Assembly: GCA_009731375.1 (NCBI GenBank)
Contig: BJOX01000226.1
Coordinates: 101,106 to 123,197, forward strand
DNA from: Paulinella micropora
Taxonomy: Eukaryota; Cercozoa; Imbricatea; Euglyphida
DNA length: 22,092 nt
Direction of reading: 5' to 3'
A program made the translations under genes and the position numbers. Shown here one piece after another: positions 1 to 17,985 of this stretch. The notes under the pieces are model-generated. The model did not search any database and was not told the DNA's origin. It worked only from the letters and a program-made list of their open reading frames with translations. Every line of letters starts with the position of its first letter. Within the stretch, counting starts at the first letter, position 1.

Positions 1-142
1 TCCTTACCATGGGCTGATTGGTATAAAGCTCCTAGAGTAATGTTCTATGCCGTCACTTCCTTTATTCCACCGATTGGTGTGGAGACTTTCCTTATGGAAT
101 GGAGGATTGGATGCACATGGCCTTTTGGCTCAGCAATTGGCA

Positions 143-173
143 NNNNNNNNNNNNNNNNNNNNNNNNNNNNNNN
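143..173. other. Assembly gap (31 N)
   Basis: Run of 31 N directly upstream of the SINE head. The true 5' boundary of that SINE is therefore not visible. Confidence 0.99.
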
Positions 174-455
174 TTTGGACACCGTGATAGCCCAGTGGTC
201 AAGTTGTACCATCTGGGCCCTGTCGCCAGTTCGATTCCCGTCGGTGCCACCAGTATTTTCATTGAACATACCGGTCCGTCTGAAGTGTTGGAACTGCCCG
301 TGCGGGGGTGTCATTAGAGCCTATCGTCAATTCTTCGTACTCCCCTCACGGGTGAGACGATGGAGGCGCATGTGCAGATTTGCATCAGCCATTGACAGAG
401 AAGCACTATTATTATTGTTATTTTTGTTGTTGTTGTTGTTATTATTATTATTAAC
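174..455 (+). mobile_element. tRNA-derived SINE, copy 1
   Basis: The head (about 177-252) is tRNA-like. It has an A-box-like TAGCCCAGTGGTC, a B-box-like AGTTCGATTCC, and ends GGTGCCACCA, i.e. a 3' acceptor strand CGGTGCC followed by A and CCA. The 5' strand GGACACCG can pair with it if one inserted A is bulged. The body (253-412) is followed by an (ATT)n/(TTG)n tail to about 452. A second copy of the body lies inverted at 21979-22092 and differs at only three positions over about 100 bp, so the family spread recently. The head is too damaged in the T-stem to be called a working tRNA. The tail contains the stop codon of the transporter gene on the opposite strand. Confidence 0.75.
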
Positions 456-768
456 CAGGAAGACGGGAGGCAGTTTTACAGCGAAACTTTTGCGGTATTT
501 GCGGTAATTTCCCGGACAAAAACCACACTCTTTTCCTCCCGTGTATGTATAGTGTGTTACCAGTCATGCAGGCGCACATGGTGGCGGTGAGAATAAAGTT
601 GAACCAGGACCTAGGACTGCAACAATACATGCACAGATATAATACATACGCGTACACACAATACATCGCACACATAGTGGCGGTGAGAATAAGGTTGAAG
701 TATATTTTACAGTAAGTACAGACATACCTGAAGACATACATGTAACATATCTTTATAGAAAACATAGA

Positions 769-799
<31 letters not shown>

Positions 800-931
800 C
801 ATGCATACATTCATACATTCATACATTCATATATACATATATACATACATACATGCATACATGCATGCATACATACATACATACATGCATACATACATAC
901 ATACATGAGAGAGAGAAAGAGAGAAAGAGAG

Positions 932-995
<64 letters not shown>

Positions 996-1348
996 CCAGA
1001 TGTACGGTACGATGAAGAAGAGCGCAGAGCCGATGTTCACAAACAACTGGTACAGGGTGCTGCCTGCATCATATATCATACATGACATAGAATATTGTGC
1101 TGGACGGTGTCTATGATTTACTCTACACATCTAAAAATTCGGGCTTCGGGTGGGAAAAGAAGCCACCCCAGGCCAGCAAAGGTGGCTCAGGGTGGCTCTT
1201 TTGCACCCACAGCCGAAATTTCGGGCATTGTAGAATGAGCTTATGGGTTGTACATGGCACATGACCGATGCTCTCGTGAGTGGGAAAGCACATTTCGGCT
1301 GAGAGCTCGTAAGACAAGGGCACCAACGCACCTGTGTATGTATGTATG

Positions 1349-1379
<31 letters not shown>

Positions 1380-2161
1380 TTTACACACCACACTTTGGCA
1401 TTCGCGCGTGAATGTGTATGTGTGTGCATGAGTGTATGAATGTGTGCATGTATTGGGTGGTGAGGCGGACCTTGAAAAAACCCAGTTAAGAGGGTCAGAA
1501 CCTACAAGCGCGAAACACACATAACAGCACATCACAGCACATCACAACAGAGCGCACCAAATCACATCACATCACATCACATCACATCACATCACATCAA
1601 ACCACCCCAATCATCCACCATCCATCCATCCAGTCCATCCATTCCATCCATCCATCCACCTACCCATCCATAGTTTGGGGGGGGGGGATGGTACTCTGAG
1701 TGTGCGGAAGCTAATAATCGGCGGCCGGTGGCTGTTCTGGCTGTTCTGGTTCAACGTAGGAGTGGCTTGCGAGAGCGGCAAGACAGAGGCGGCTGAAGAG
1801 GCGGCGGGCGGCGGCGGTGTGTTGAAGAGAAGGTTGGCGTGCTGCCCCACCACTTGAGGCAAGAGCGCGTGCCGGAAATGGTTCAGGGGCTTGAAAGGGG
1901 TGCGGAAGTCGAGCAAGAAACCCAGGCTGTCCACACATACATACACACAGAGACAGACAGACAAGCCATGCATGAGGCAAGGAAGAAATCAAAGTGCGTG
2001 GTGGTTAGGGCGGGGTGTGTGCGTGTATTTGTGCGTGCGTGTGTGTGTGTGTGTGTGTGTGTGCGTGTGTATGTGTGTGTGTGTGTGTGTTTTGTTTTGT
2101 TTTTGTTTTGTTTTGTTTTGTTTTGTTTTGTTTTGTTTTCGTTTGTCTTCGTTTGTTTGTT

Positions 2162-2234
<73 letters not shown>

Positions 2235-2421
2235 TGTTGACCCAAAGAAGGTAGCACTGGCTCCCGTCAGCAGCACCAACTGCTTGAAGCGCCCTGAGAA
2301 GTAGTTGTCGGCAATCGGAGCCACCACCAGCCCGCCCACGATCGACGCTAGATTGGCCTGATCAAAGATAGATAAATGGATGGCTGGCTGGATGGCTGGA
2401 TGGATGGATGGATGGATGGAT

Positions 2422-2454
<33 letters not shown>

Positions 2455-4155
2455 AATAGATAAATAGATAGATAGATAGGCGGGTGGGGAGTTTGTTCAG
2501 TATGTAACCGTGAAGCAGAGTTGGTCAGCCTGGTTTTCGTTGTAGTCTTTGACCGCCATGTACGGCAAAGTGGGCACCCAGCCTGCCCAGCACCCGTTCG
2601 CCAGCCCAAGGGCTAGGGCCACCATCACGAACCGGAAATCACGCAGCACCAGCTGAGCCTGCCTGCACACGTGCAGCAGCGCACCGGGCTGGGCTGGCGG
2701 GCGGCGCAGGCGGGCGTCGTGTATCTGCTGCTGGTGTAAAGACTGGCTGGAGCGACGCAGCTCCAGCGCGCTGCTACTGCGCGGGCCTGGGTGGTTTGAC
2801 ACGTCGTGCAGCTCGTGCAGCAGCTCCAGAGAAGGCCAGGAAGCCGCCAAGTAGCTCTCCTCGCGCTGGATAGCTAGGTCGAGCGCGGCAGCGCGTGAAG
2901 GGGCAGCGTTCGGGTGTGCGGGCAGCAGCAGGAAGGAGAGCGACAACACCACGCACCAGAAACTGGAGGTGGCCTGTTGGAGGAGAACGCGCGTGAAGTC
3001 GTTTTCGAAGCGCGGCAGCAAAAACGCCGCAGCCAAACCGACTTCTGTGGAGACGGCTGCGATGGCGGTGATGGAGGTGCGATACCGTTGGGGGAACCAC
3101 AGGAAGGAGAGTCTTGTCGGGGTGACCATAAAGAGCGGACCAGCCATAGCGTTCAGCACCTGGCCGAGGTTGACGAGCAAGCGAGTGAGGGCTTGGTGGT
3201 TCTCGCGGAAAGAGAGGGAGACGGAAGGCAAGATACGAACGAAACTGCCAGCAGCAACCAACAAACCACCGAGTTGTAGGCAGAGTTTGAGGCCGTTGGG
3301 GCGCGACGCGAGCGCACCGGCGGGAAACATCATGATGACTGAGAAGACACTGTTCCACATGAGAGTGGAGTTGATGTCCCGCTCCGTCCAGCCAGGGTAG
3401 TAGTGCAGCACCTCTGCCGGCAGCGAGGTGAAGGTCATGGACAAGAGCGCCTGCTGGAACGCCACCCAGCAGAAGCTGAACAGATACCAGAAGCGGATTG
3501 GGTTGAGTCCGAGTTGTGCCTGCATCGAGTCCTGAATCGCCTCCCAAGACACCCAGCGTTGTCCCAGCCGCATGGAGTCTGTGAGAGGGGGAACTTTGAC
3601 CTCCGCGCCACTGCCCTGATCGTCTCGCCGCTGCTGACTGCGCTTCCACAGGTCCTCGAACGTCATCCCTTTGTGTTTTTTTATTTTATGCTTCTTCAGC
3701 AAGGGCGTCTTCTCGGTCTCGTCCTCGCGCCATATGCTGCTCTTTGGAGACTCTGGCTCCAAGACGCGGCGGCCGTCCACCAGCAGCACGATAGAGTTGA
3801 GCAACACGTGCCTCTCCTTCTCGTCCTGGATGCCGAAGTCGCGCTGCAGCTCGGCGGCCGTGATGGTGTCAAGGTCCACGCCGCACACCTCCTTTCGCTC
3901 GAAGATTTCGATGTACTTCATGAAGCCATTCTCCGATAACCAGCCGCCCACCTCTTCCACGCTCCATGTTCGCCAGGGGGGTTGTGTTGGGGTAGTCGCA
4001 CGGCTGCTGGGCCGGTGTGTCGGACTGGGCCCCTTAGAGGAGCGCAACTCGAACCCACCTTGCTCGACTACCGGTGAATTACTTGAAGGTGTGGTTGCGA
4101 TTGAGCTACTGGAACGGCTGGAGTGGCTGCTGATGGAAAGGCGACTGGCCGACAT
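451..4155 (-). CDS. SAM-domain SLC49A4/DIRC2-like major facilitator transporter, 7 coding exons
   Basis: Exons on the minus strand: 4155-2509, 2357-2242, 1926-1854 (or to 1851), 1501-1471, 1331-1266, 1063-997, 616-451. Phases match throughout and give 721 residues. The ATG at 4155 is the first after an in-frame TAG at 4188. Residues 61-126 form a SAM domain (WRTWSVEEVGGWL start, GIQDEKERHVLLNSI end). E148-K-T-P-L-L153 fits the acidic dileucine [DE]xxxL[LI] lysosomal sorting signal, a type also found in DIRC2. Membrane segments start near 222. The first half has YPGWTERDIN and WFPQRYRTSITAI, typical of the FLVCR/SLC49 family. A cytosolic loop covers about 412-500. The second half, assembled from exons 1-7, has IADNYFSGRFKQLVLL, TLLTGFFQGALVPLSYELSA and SWFNFILTATMC, which line up in order with SLC49A4 TM8-TM12. 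Relatives export small solutes (haem, choline; pyridoxine is reported for SLC49A4); the substrate here is unknown. Exon 3 and the last C-terminal residues are the least certain parts. Confidence 0.87.
671..699 (-). repeat. Ghost copy of part of the last transporter exon
   Basis: 29 bp matching 575-603 with two mismatches, 96 bp away, lying in the intron just before exon 7. It repeats the part of the exon coding FNFILTATMC as FNLILTATMC. No paired donor was found, so it is read as a tandem-duplication remnant. Confidence 0.65.
772..993. repeat. (CATA)n then (GA)n microsatellites in transporter intron 6
   Basis: CATACATA tracts at 772-905, then AGAG/AAAG tracts to 993. On the coding strand the (CT)n part begins directly after the donor of exon 6, at 996. 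Confidence 0.95.
1505..1690. repeat. (ATCAC)n and (CATC)n microsatellites with a short G run
   Basis: CATCACATCA repeats at about 1520-1600, CATCCATC repeats at about 1615-1672 and a run of about 10 G at 1678-1687. All lie in transporter intron 3. Confidence 0.9.
2037..2238. repeat. (GT)n / (TTTTG)n compound microsatellite
   Basis: GT repeats at 2040-2090 and 2163-2238 flank a TTTTG pentamer tract at about 2091-2140. They fill transporter intron 2, whose donor is at 2241. Confidence 0.95.
2370..2480. repeat. (GATG)n/(GATA)n microsatellite in transporter intron 1
   Basis: Tetranucleotide tract. On the coding strand it reads (TATC)n and ends a few bases before the acceptor TTTGATCAG of exon 2. 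Confidence 0.95.
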
Positions 4156-4379
4156 CAGGGTATCAACAGGTCCATGCAGCCGCTCCTACCAAAACACATC
4201 GAAACGTATATATTCTCTCCAGTCATTGTCTGTCCGTTGTCTGCTCTGTCTGCCTATCTGCCTCTGTGGTTCAGTCTGATTGAAAATTGACAAAAGAAAA
4301 GAACAGATCGATAAGAATAGATAGCCAGAGCAGAACAATCTCACAGAAAGACTGTGAGCTTCTGTGTGCTCTCCTTCGT
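4156..4379. promoter_or_regulatory. Upstream region of the transporter gene
   Basis: This 224-bp stretch lies between the transporter ATG and the 361-bp duplication and must hold at least part of the 5' leader. No clear TATA box or upstream exon was recognised. The assignment rests on position only. Confidence 0.35.
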
Positions 4380-5095
4380 TGACCTGTCCGTAGGGACAGC
4401 CATTTCCTGTTTCAGTAAATTGTAGAAAATGGAGGTGGATCTAACAGTGCTAGACTTACTTCTTACGCAAGCTCAATTCTGTAATAAAACGGGTAAGTGT
4501 CCGAGTGTGGTGTATTTGACGTGTGTGTCTAACGTTTTACTGTCAGGGTTTCAGTTCCAATCATGAAATTCTAGTTCCACTGCTTTGAAAATGCAGCGAA
4601 AGAGTACTCGAAAGAAAAAATTCTGACAGATTTCTGTGATTAATATTTGCATATGCATTTCATTTACGTGCGTTTAACTGGGAAAATATAAATATTCTGA
4701 CGCTTCATCCTTCGTCGAGTCGGAAGACGACTGGAGACCTTGACCTTGGCCGTAGGACTGCCATTTCCTCTTTCAGTAATTTGCAGAAAATGGAGGTGGA
4801 TGTAACAGTGAGCTAGGCTTTCTTCTTGTACAAAGTGACCACTGTTATTAAACTAGCAAGTGCACGAGTGTTGTGTATTGGACGTTTTGTGAGTCTAACG
4901 TTTTACCTTTCAGGTTTCAGTTCCAAACATGAAATTCTACTTCCACTGCAAAGTAAATGCAACGAAAGAAAAAATTCTAATAGATTTCTGTGATTAATAT
5001 TTACATATGCATTTATGTGCGTTTAACTAGGAAAATATAAATGTTCTGAGCGGCTTCATCCTCCATCTGTCGGAAGACTGTGACAGATCCTTTCC
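4380..5095. repeat. 361-bp tandem duplication (two units)
   Basis: Unit 1 spans 4380-4740 and unit 2 spans 4741-5095, aligned over the whole length with scattered substitutions and small indels. Both contain CAGAAAATGGAGGTGGAT-like blocks, a TTTTAC...CAG followed by GTTTCAGTTCCAA, and GATTTCTGTGATTAATATTT. Unit 1 has an open stretch from the ATG at 4429 to a GTAAGT donor at 4493, with a possible acceptor ending at 4546. Unit 2 has a stop after nine codons and GCAAGT at the donor position. Whether unit 1 makes a tiny spliced transcript cannot be told from sequence. Confidence 0.85.
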
Positions 5096-5491
5096 CCGGG
5101 AAAAAGGTGGTGAAACTTGATAGGCAGGCAGGCCCGGCAAGGCCAAACCCACTTTGTTGCCGTTCATGGTGGCATTTCGATCAAACCTATTCGTCCTCCT
5201 TCTTCTTCTTCGTTTTTATTGAGAGAACAATTTTTACAATTGGACTCAGGGAACTTCCACGTGAAAAGTATAGCTAGTAAGTTATACCTTTATCAAAGGT
5301 GGAAACCTAGTTATTCAGTTGAGCGTATTAAGGAAGATATTAAATATTAAATTAGTATTCAGCGGCTCAGTATTAATATTATATTATAGTTATTAAAATT
5401 TATATTTTTGCTTAGATATGTTGCGTGGTGATATATATTATTATGCTATGTTATGGATATGTAATTGTAAAGGTGTAGTCATGTGTGGCGG
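5096..5491. other. Unique, increasingly AT-rich spacer; no gene seen
   Basis: Short open stretches only (65 and 77 codons, overlapping in two frames), with no recognisable domain. Composition becomes strongly AT-rich after 5270. Nothing functional can be supported. Confidence 0.5.
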
Positions 5492-6160
5492 CCCCCCCCC
5501 NNNNNNNNNNNNNNNNNNNNNNNNNNNNNNNNNNNNNNNNNNNNNNNNNNNNNNNNNNNNNNNNNNNNNNNNNNNNNNNNNNNNNNNNNNNNNNNNNNNN
5601 NNNNNNNNNNNNNNNNNNNNNNNNNNNNNNNNNNNNNNNNNNNNNNNNNNNNNNNNNNNNNNNNNNNNNNNNNNNNNNNNNNNNNNNNNNNNNNNNNNNN
5701 NNNNNNNNNNNNNNNNNNNNNNNNNNNNNNNNNNNNNNNNNNNNNNNNNNNNNNNNNNNNNNNNNNNNNNNNNNNNNNNNNNNNNNNNNNNNNNNNNNNN
5801 NNNNNNNNNNNNNNNNNNNNNNNNNNNNNNNNNNNNNNNNNNNNNNNNNNNNNNNNNNNNNNNNNNNNNNNNNNNNNNNNNNNNNNNNNNNNNNNNNNNN
5901 NNNNNNNNNNNNNNNNNNNNNNNNNNNNNNNNNNNNNNNNNNNNNNNNNNNNNNNNNNNNNNNNNNNNNNNNNNNNNNNNNNNNNNNNNNNNNNNNNNNN
6001 NNNNNNNNNNNNNNNNNNNNNNNNNNNNNNNNNNNNNNNNNNNNNNNNNNNNNNNNNNNNNNNNNNNNNNNNNNNNNNNNNNNNNNNNNNNNNNNNNNNN
6101 NNNNNNNNNNNNNNNNNNNNNNNNNNNNNNNNCCCCCCCCCCCCCCCCCCCCCCCCCCCC
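5492..6160. other. 632-N assembly gap flanked by poly-C on both sides
   Basis: Nine C at 5492-5500, N at 5501-6132, then 28 C at 6133-6160. The missing sequence may be, or may contain, a long C homopolymer. Confidence 0.97.
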
Positions 6161-6185
6161 GTCGTCCTCTTTAAACAACAAAGTG

Positions 6186-6235
6186 ATACTAGAAGTAGTA
6201 GTACTATTAGTAGTAGTAGTAGTAGTAGCAGTAGT

Positions 6236-6320
<85 letters not shown>

Positions 6321-6323
6321 GTA

Positions 6324-6378
<55 letters not shown>

Positions 6379-6398
6379 AAATAAAGTAAAGTAAAGTA

Positions 6399-6437
<39 letters not shown>

Positions 6438-6537
6438 AAATAAAGTAAAGTAAAGTAAAGTAAGTAAGTAAGTAAGCAAGTAAGTAAGTAAGTAAGTAAG
6501 AAATAAAGTAAAGTAAAGTAAGAAATAAAGTAAAGTA

Positions 6538-6568
<31 letters not shown>

Positions 6569-6601
6569 GTAAAGTAAAGTAAAGTAAAGTAAAGTAAAGT
6601 A

Positions 6602-6683
<82 letters not shown>

Positions 6684-6717
6684 CTCAAGTAAGTACTCAA
6701 GTAAGTAAGTAAGTAAT

Positions 6718-6754
<37 letters not shown>

Positions 6755-6787
6755 GAGTGAGTGAGTGAGTGAGTGAGTAAGTAAGTG

Positions 6788-6825
<38 letters not shown>

Positions 6826-6983
6826 GGAGTTAAGTAAGTAAGTAAGTAAGTAAGTAAGCCACCGTAAGTGAGTAAGTAAGTGAGTGAGTAAGTAAGTAGT
6901 TATGTAAGTGAGTAGTGAGTAGTGAGTAGTAAGTAGTGAGTAGTGAGTAGTAAGTAGTAGTAGTAGTAGTGGTGGTAGTGGTA

Positions 6984-7039
<56 letters not shown>

Positions 7040-7045
7040 AGTAGT

Positions 7046-7081
<36 letters not shown>

Positions 7082-7219
7082 CAGCAGCAGCAGTAGTAGT
7101 AGTAGTAGTAGGAGAAAGTAGTTTTAGTAGGAGAAGTAGTAGTAGTAGGAGAAGTAGTAGTAGTAGGAGAAGTAGTAGTAGTAGGAGAAGTAGTGGTAGT
7201 AGTAGTAGTAGTGGTAGTG

Positions 7220-7259
<40 letters not shown>

Positions 7260-7794
7260 TAGTAGTAGGAGGAGGAGAACGAGAAGTAGTAGTAGTAGAA
7301 GTAGTAGTAGTAGGAGTAGTAGTAGTGTAGTAGTAGTAGTAGTAGGAGGAGGAGAACGAGAAGTAGTAGTAGTAGAAGTAGTAGTAGGAGAAGTAGTAGT
7401 AATAGGAGAAGTAGCATAGTAGGAGAAGTAGTAGTAGTAGGAGAAGTAGCAGTAGTAGGAGTAGTAGTAGTAGGAGTAGTAGTAGTAGTAGGAGTAGTAG
7501 TAGTAGGAGAAGTAGTAGTAGTAGGAGAAATAGTAGTAGTAGGAGAAGTAGTAGTAGGAGTAGTAGTAGTAGTAGTAGGAGAAGTAGTAGTAGTAGGAGA
7601 AGTAGTAGTAGTAGGAGAAGTAGTAGTAGTAGGAGAAGTAGTAGTAGGAGAGAAGTAGTAGTAGTAGGAGAAGTAGTAGTAGCAGGAGAAGTAGTAGTAG
7701 CAGGAGAAGTAGTAGTAGCAGGAGAAGTAGTAGTAGCAGGAGAAGTAGTAGTAGCAGGAGAAGTAGTAGTAGCAGGAGAAGCAGTAGTAGTTGG

Positions 7795-7826
<32 letters not shown>

Positions 7827-7989
7827 GAGAAGTAGTAGTAGTAGGAGAAGTAGTAGTAGTAGAAGTAGTAGTAGGAGAAGCAGTAGTAGTAGGAGAAGCA
7901 GTAGTAGTAGGAGAAGTAGTAATAGTAGGAGAAGTAGTAGTAGTAGGAGAAGTAGTAGTAGTAGGAGAAGTAGTAGTAGAAGTAGTAGG

Positions 7990-8030
<41 letters not shown>

Positions 8031-8050
8031 TAGCAGGAGAAGTAGTAGTA
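6186..8050. repeat. (GTA)n, (AAGT)n and 15-nt (AGTAGTAGTAGGAGA)n array
   Basis: (AGT)n at about 6189-6285, then (AAGT)n interrupted by AAAGT pentamers to about 6900, then AGT repeats that grade into a 15-nt higher-order unit AGTAGTAGTAGGAGA at about 7100-8050. Long stop-free frames here (for example 6697-8085 on the minus strand, rich in Thr-Ser-Pro) are a by-product of the repeat and are not called as a gene. Confidence 0.95.
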
Positions 8051-8123
8051 GTGCGATTTGTGTAATACGTTCTGTCTCTCTCCACTCTTATGTTGGAGCT
8101 GTAATTCGGGTTAAAACATAAAC

Positions 8124-8225
8124 TTAACGCGGTTATGATAGCAAACTCTGCATCATTATCGGGTTATTTTTATCGTTTTTCCCGTTGGCTGAATAAGAAA
8201 AAACAGTTACCCTTTTAGCCTAGCC

Positions 8226-8229
<4 letters not shown>
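8124..8229 (+). repeat. Module A, copy 1, with (TAG)n tail
   Basis: About 106 bp from TTAACGCGGTTATG to GCCTAGCCTAG, followed at once by (TAG)n. A second direct copy lies at 9315-9420. The unique body with a microsatellite tail looks like the 3' end of a short retroposon, but no tRNA or other head is visible. Confidence 0.7.
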
Positions 8230-8308
<79 letters not shown>

Positions 8309-8309
8309 C

Positions 8310-8360
<51 letters not shown>

Positions 8361-8449
8361 CTTTTTATTTTATTTTATTTTAATATTTTAATATTTTAAT
8401 AATTTAATATTTTTTTATTTTAATAATTTAAGAAGCAGGTCACCATCTA

Positions 8450-8531
8450 GTTAAATCAATAGCTCTTGAGCTAACGATTTGTATGGATGACCAGAGGTTA
8501 CAATAACTTCATTCAATCGAAGGCCTAGGCC

Positions 8532-8534
<3 letters not shown>
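8450..8534 (+). repeat. Module B, copy 1, with (TAG)n tail
   Basis: About 85 bp from GTTAAATCAATAGCTCTTGA to GGCCTAGGCCTAG, followed by (TAG)n. It is matched by an inverted copy at 9894-9992 that carries about 14 extra bases. The internal TAGCTCTTGAGCTA is a near-palindrome. Confidence 0.7.
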
Positions 8535-8595
<61 letters not shown>

Positions 8596-8618
8596 CTAGT
8601 CTAGTCTAGTCTAGTCTA

Positions 8619-8654
<36 letters not shown>

Positions 8655-8726
8655 GTTTAGTAGTAGTAGTAGTAGTAGTCTATTCTAGTCTAGTCTAGTA
8701 GTAGTAGTAGTAGTAGTAGTAGTAGC

Positions 8727-8768
<42 letters not shown>

Positions 8769-8792
8769 CTAGTCTAGTCTAGTCTAGCAGTT

Positions 8793-8861
<69 letters not shown>

Positions 8862-8883
8862 TAGTAGTGAGTAGTAGTAGTGG

Positions 8884-8972
<89 letters not shown>

Positions 8973-9012
8973 AGTAGTAGTAGTAGAAGGAAAAGTAGTA
9001 TAGTAGTAGCAA

Positions 9013-9065
<53 letters not shown>

Positions 9066-9190
9066 ATAGTAGTAGTAGTAGTAGTAGTGGTAATAGTGGT
9101 AGTAGTGGTAGTAGTAGTAGTAGTAGGAGGAGGAGGAGGAGGAGAGTAGTAGTAGTAGTAGTAGTAGTAGTAGGAGTAGTAGTAGTAGTG

Positions 9191-9221
<31 letters not shown>

Positions 9222-9248
9222 TAGTAGTAGTAGTGGTAGTAGTAGTAA

Positions 9249-9302
<54 letters not shown>

Positions 9303-9314
9303 CAGCAGTAGTAG

Positions 9315-9420
9315 TTAACGCGGTTATGGCAGCAAAATCTGCATCATTATCGGGTTATTTTTATCATTTTTCCCGTTGGCTGATGAAGAAAAAACAGTTA
9401 CCTCTCGTAGCCTAGCCTAG
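9315..9420 (+). repeat. Module A, copy 2, with (TAG)n tail
   Basis: Direct repeat of 8124-8229 with a few substitutions. It also ends GCCTAGCCTAG and runs into TAGTAG. Confidence 0.7.
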
Positions 9421-9424
9421 TAGT

Positions 9425-9494
<70 letters not shown>

Positions 9495-9510
9495 GTTAGT
9501 GGTAGTAGTG

Positions 9511-9660
<150 letters not shown>

Positions 9661-9700
9661 ATAGTAGTCTAGTAGTAGTCTAGTAGTAGTAGTAGTAGTG

Positions 9701-9752
<52 letters not shown>

Positions 9753-9802
9753 TAATAGCAGTAAGTAGTGGTAAGTAGTGGTAAGTAGTGGTAAGTAGTG
9801 GT

Positions 9803-9833
<31 letters not shown>

Positions 9834-9836
9834 TGG

Positions 9837-9881
<45 letters not shown>

Positions 9882-9893
9882 CGTTATACTACT

Positions 9894-9990
9894 GCTAGAC
9901 CTAGGCCTTCGATTTAATGAAGTTACTTGTACGAGCACTAGTGACCTCTGGTCATCCATACAAATCGTTAGCTCGAGAGCTATTGATTTA

Positions 9991-9992
<2 letters not shown>
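9894..9992 (-). repeat. Module B, copy 2, inverted
   Basis: Reverse complement of the 8450-8534 module. Its microsatellite on the AAATCAATAG side is (AGT)n when read on its own strand, so the module is flanked by the same repeat in both copies. Confidence 0.7.
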
Positions 9993-10055
<63 letters not shown>

Positions 10056-10132
10056 AACTACTACTACTAGTCTACTAGTAGTAGTCTACTACTACCACTA
10101 GTCTACTACTACCACTAGTCTACTACTACTAT

Positions 10133-10197
<65 letters not shown>

Positions 10198-10260
10198 TGA
10201 ATGTGTGCATGTGTGTGTGTGTGTGTGTGTAAAGATAGTTGCAGTCCGACTCGGCTGCCT

Positions 10261-17744
<7,484 letters not shown>

Positions 17745-17985
17745 AATGTTCCAGCGACTGACGGGCAAGCCAAACGGCACAATACTCAAGCGAGTCGATA
17801 GACCACCAAGCCAAACGGCACAATGTTCCAGCCACACTAGATAAACAGCACAATATTTTAGCGACGCTAGACTGCCAGGCCAAACAGCAGAATCTTGAAG
17901 CGATACCAGTCGGCCGAGCAAAAGGTGCACCATATTCAAGAGACACTAGACAGCCAGGCCAAACGGCACAATGTTCAAGGACCTG

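Noticed and set aside
177-252. Functional tRNA gene
   Set aside because: The acceptor stem has an inserted base, the T-stem has mismatches, no clear anticodon arm is seen, and the sequence continues into a SINE body.
1675-1857. Plus-strand frame with a hydrophobic GGRWLFWLFWFN stretch
   Set aside because: No start context, splice sites or partner exons on that strand. The region is intron 3 and the edge of exon 3 of the minus-strand transporter gene.
4384-4420. TCCGTAG...GCCATTT resembling a dinoflagellate spliced leader, in tandem 361-bp units
   Set aside because: The match is interrupted, the GTAAGT donor is about 100 bp too far downstream, and genes here use cis-splicing with ordinary introns. 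Chance is more likely.
6697-8085. 462-codon minus-strand open frame rich in Thr-Ser-Pro
   Set aside because: Entirely a translation of the AGT/AAGT/AGGAGA microsatellite. The repeat lacks stops in this frame, and there is no domain or splice context.
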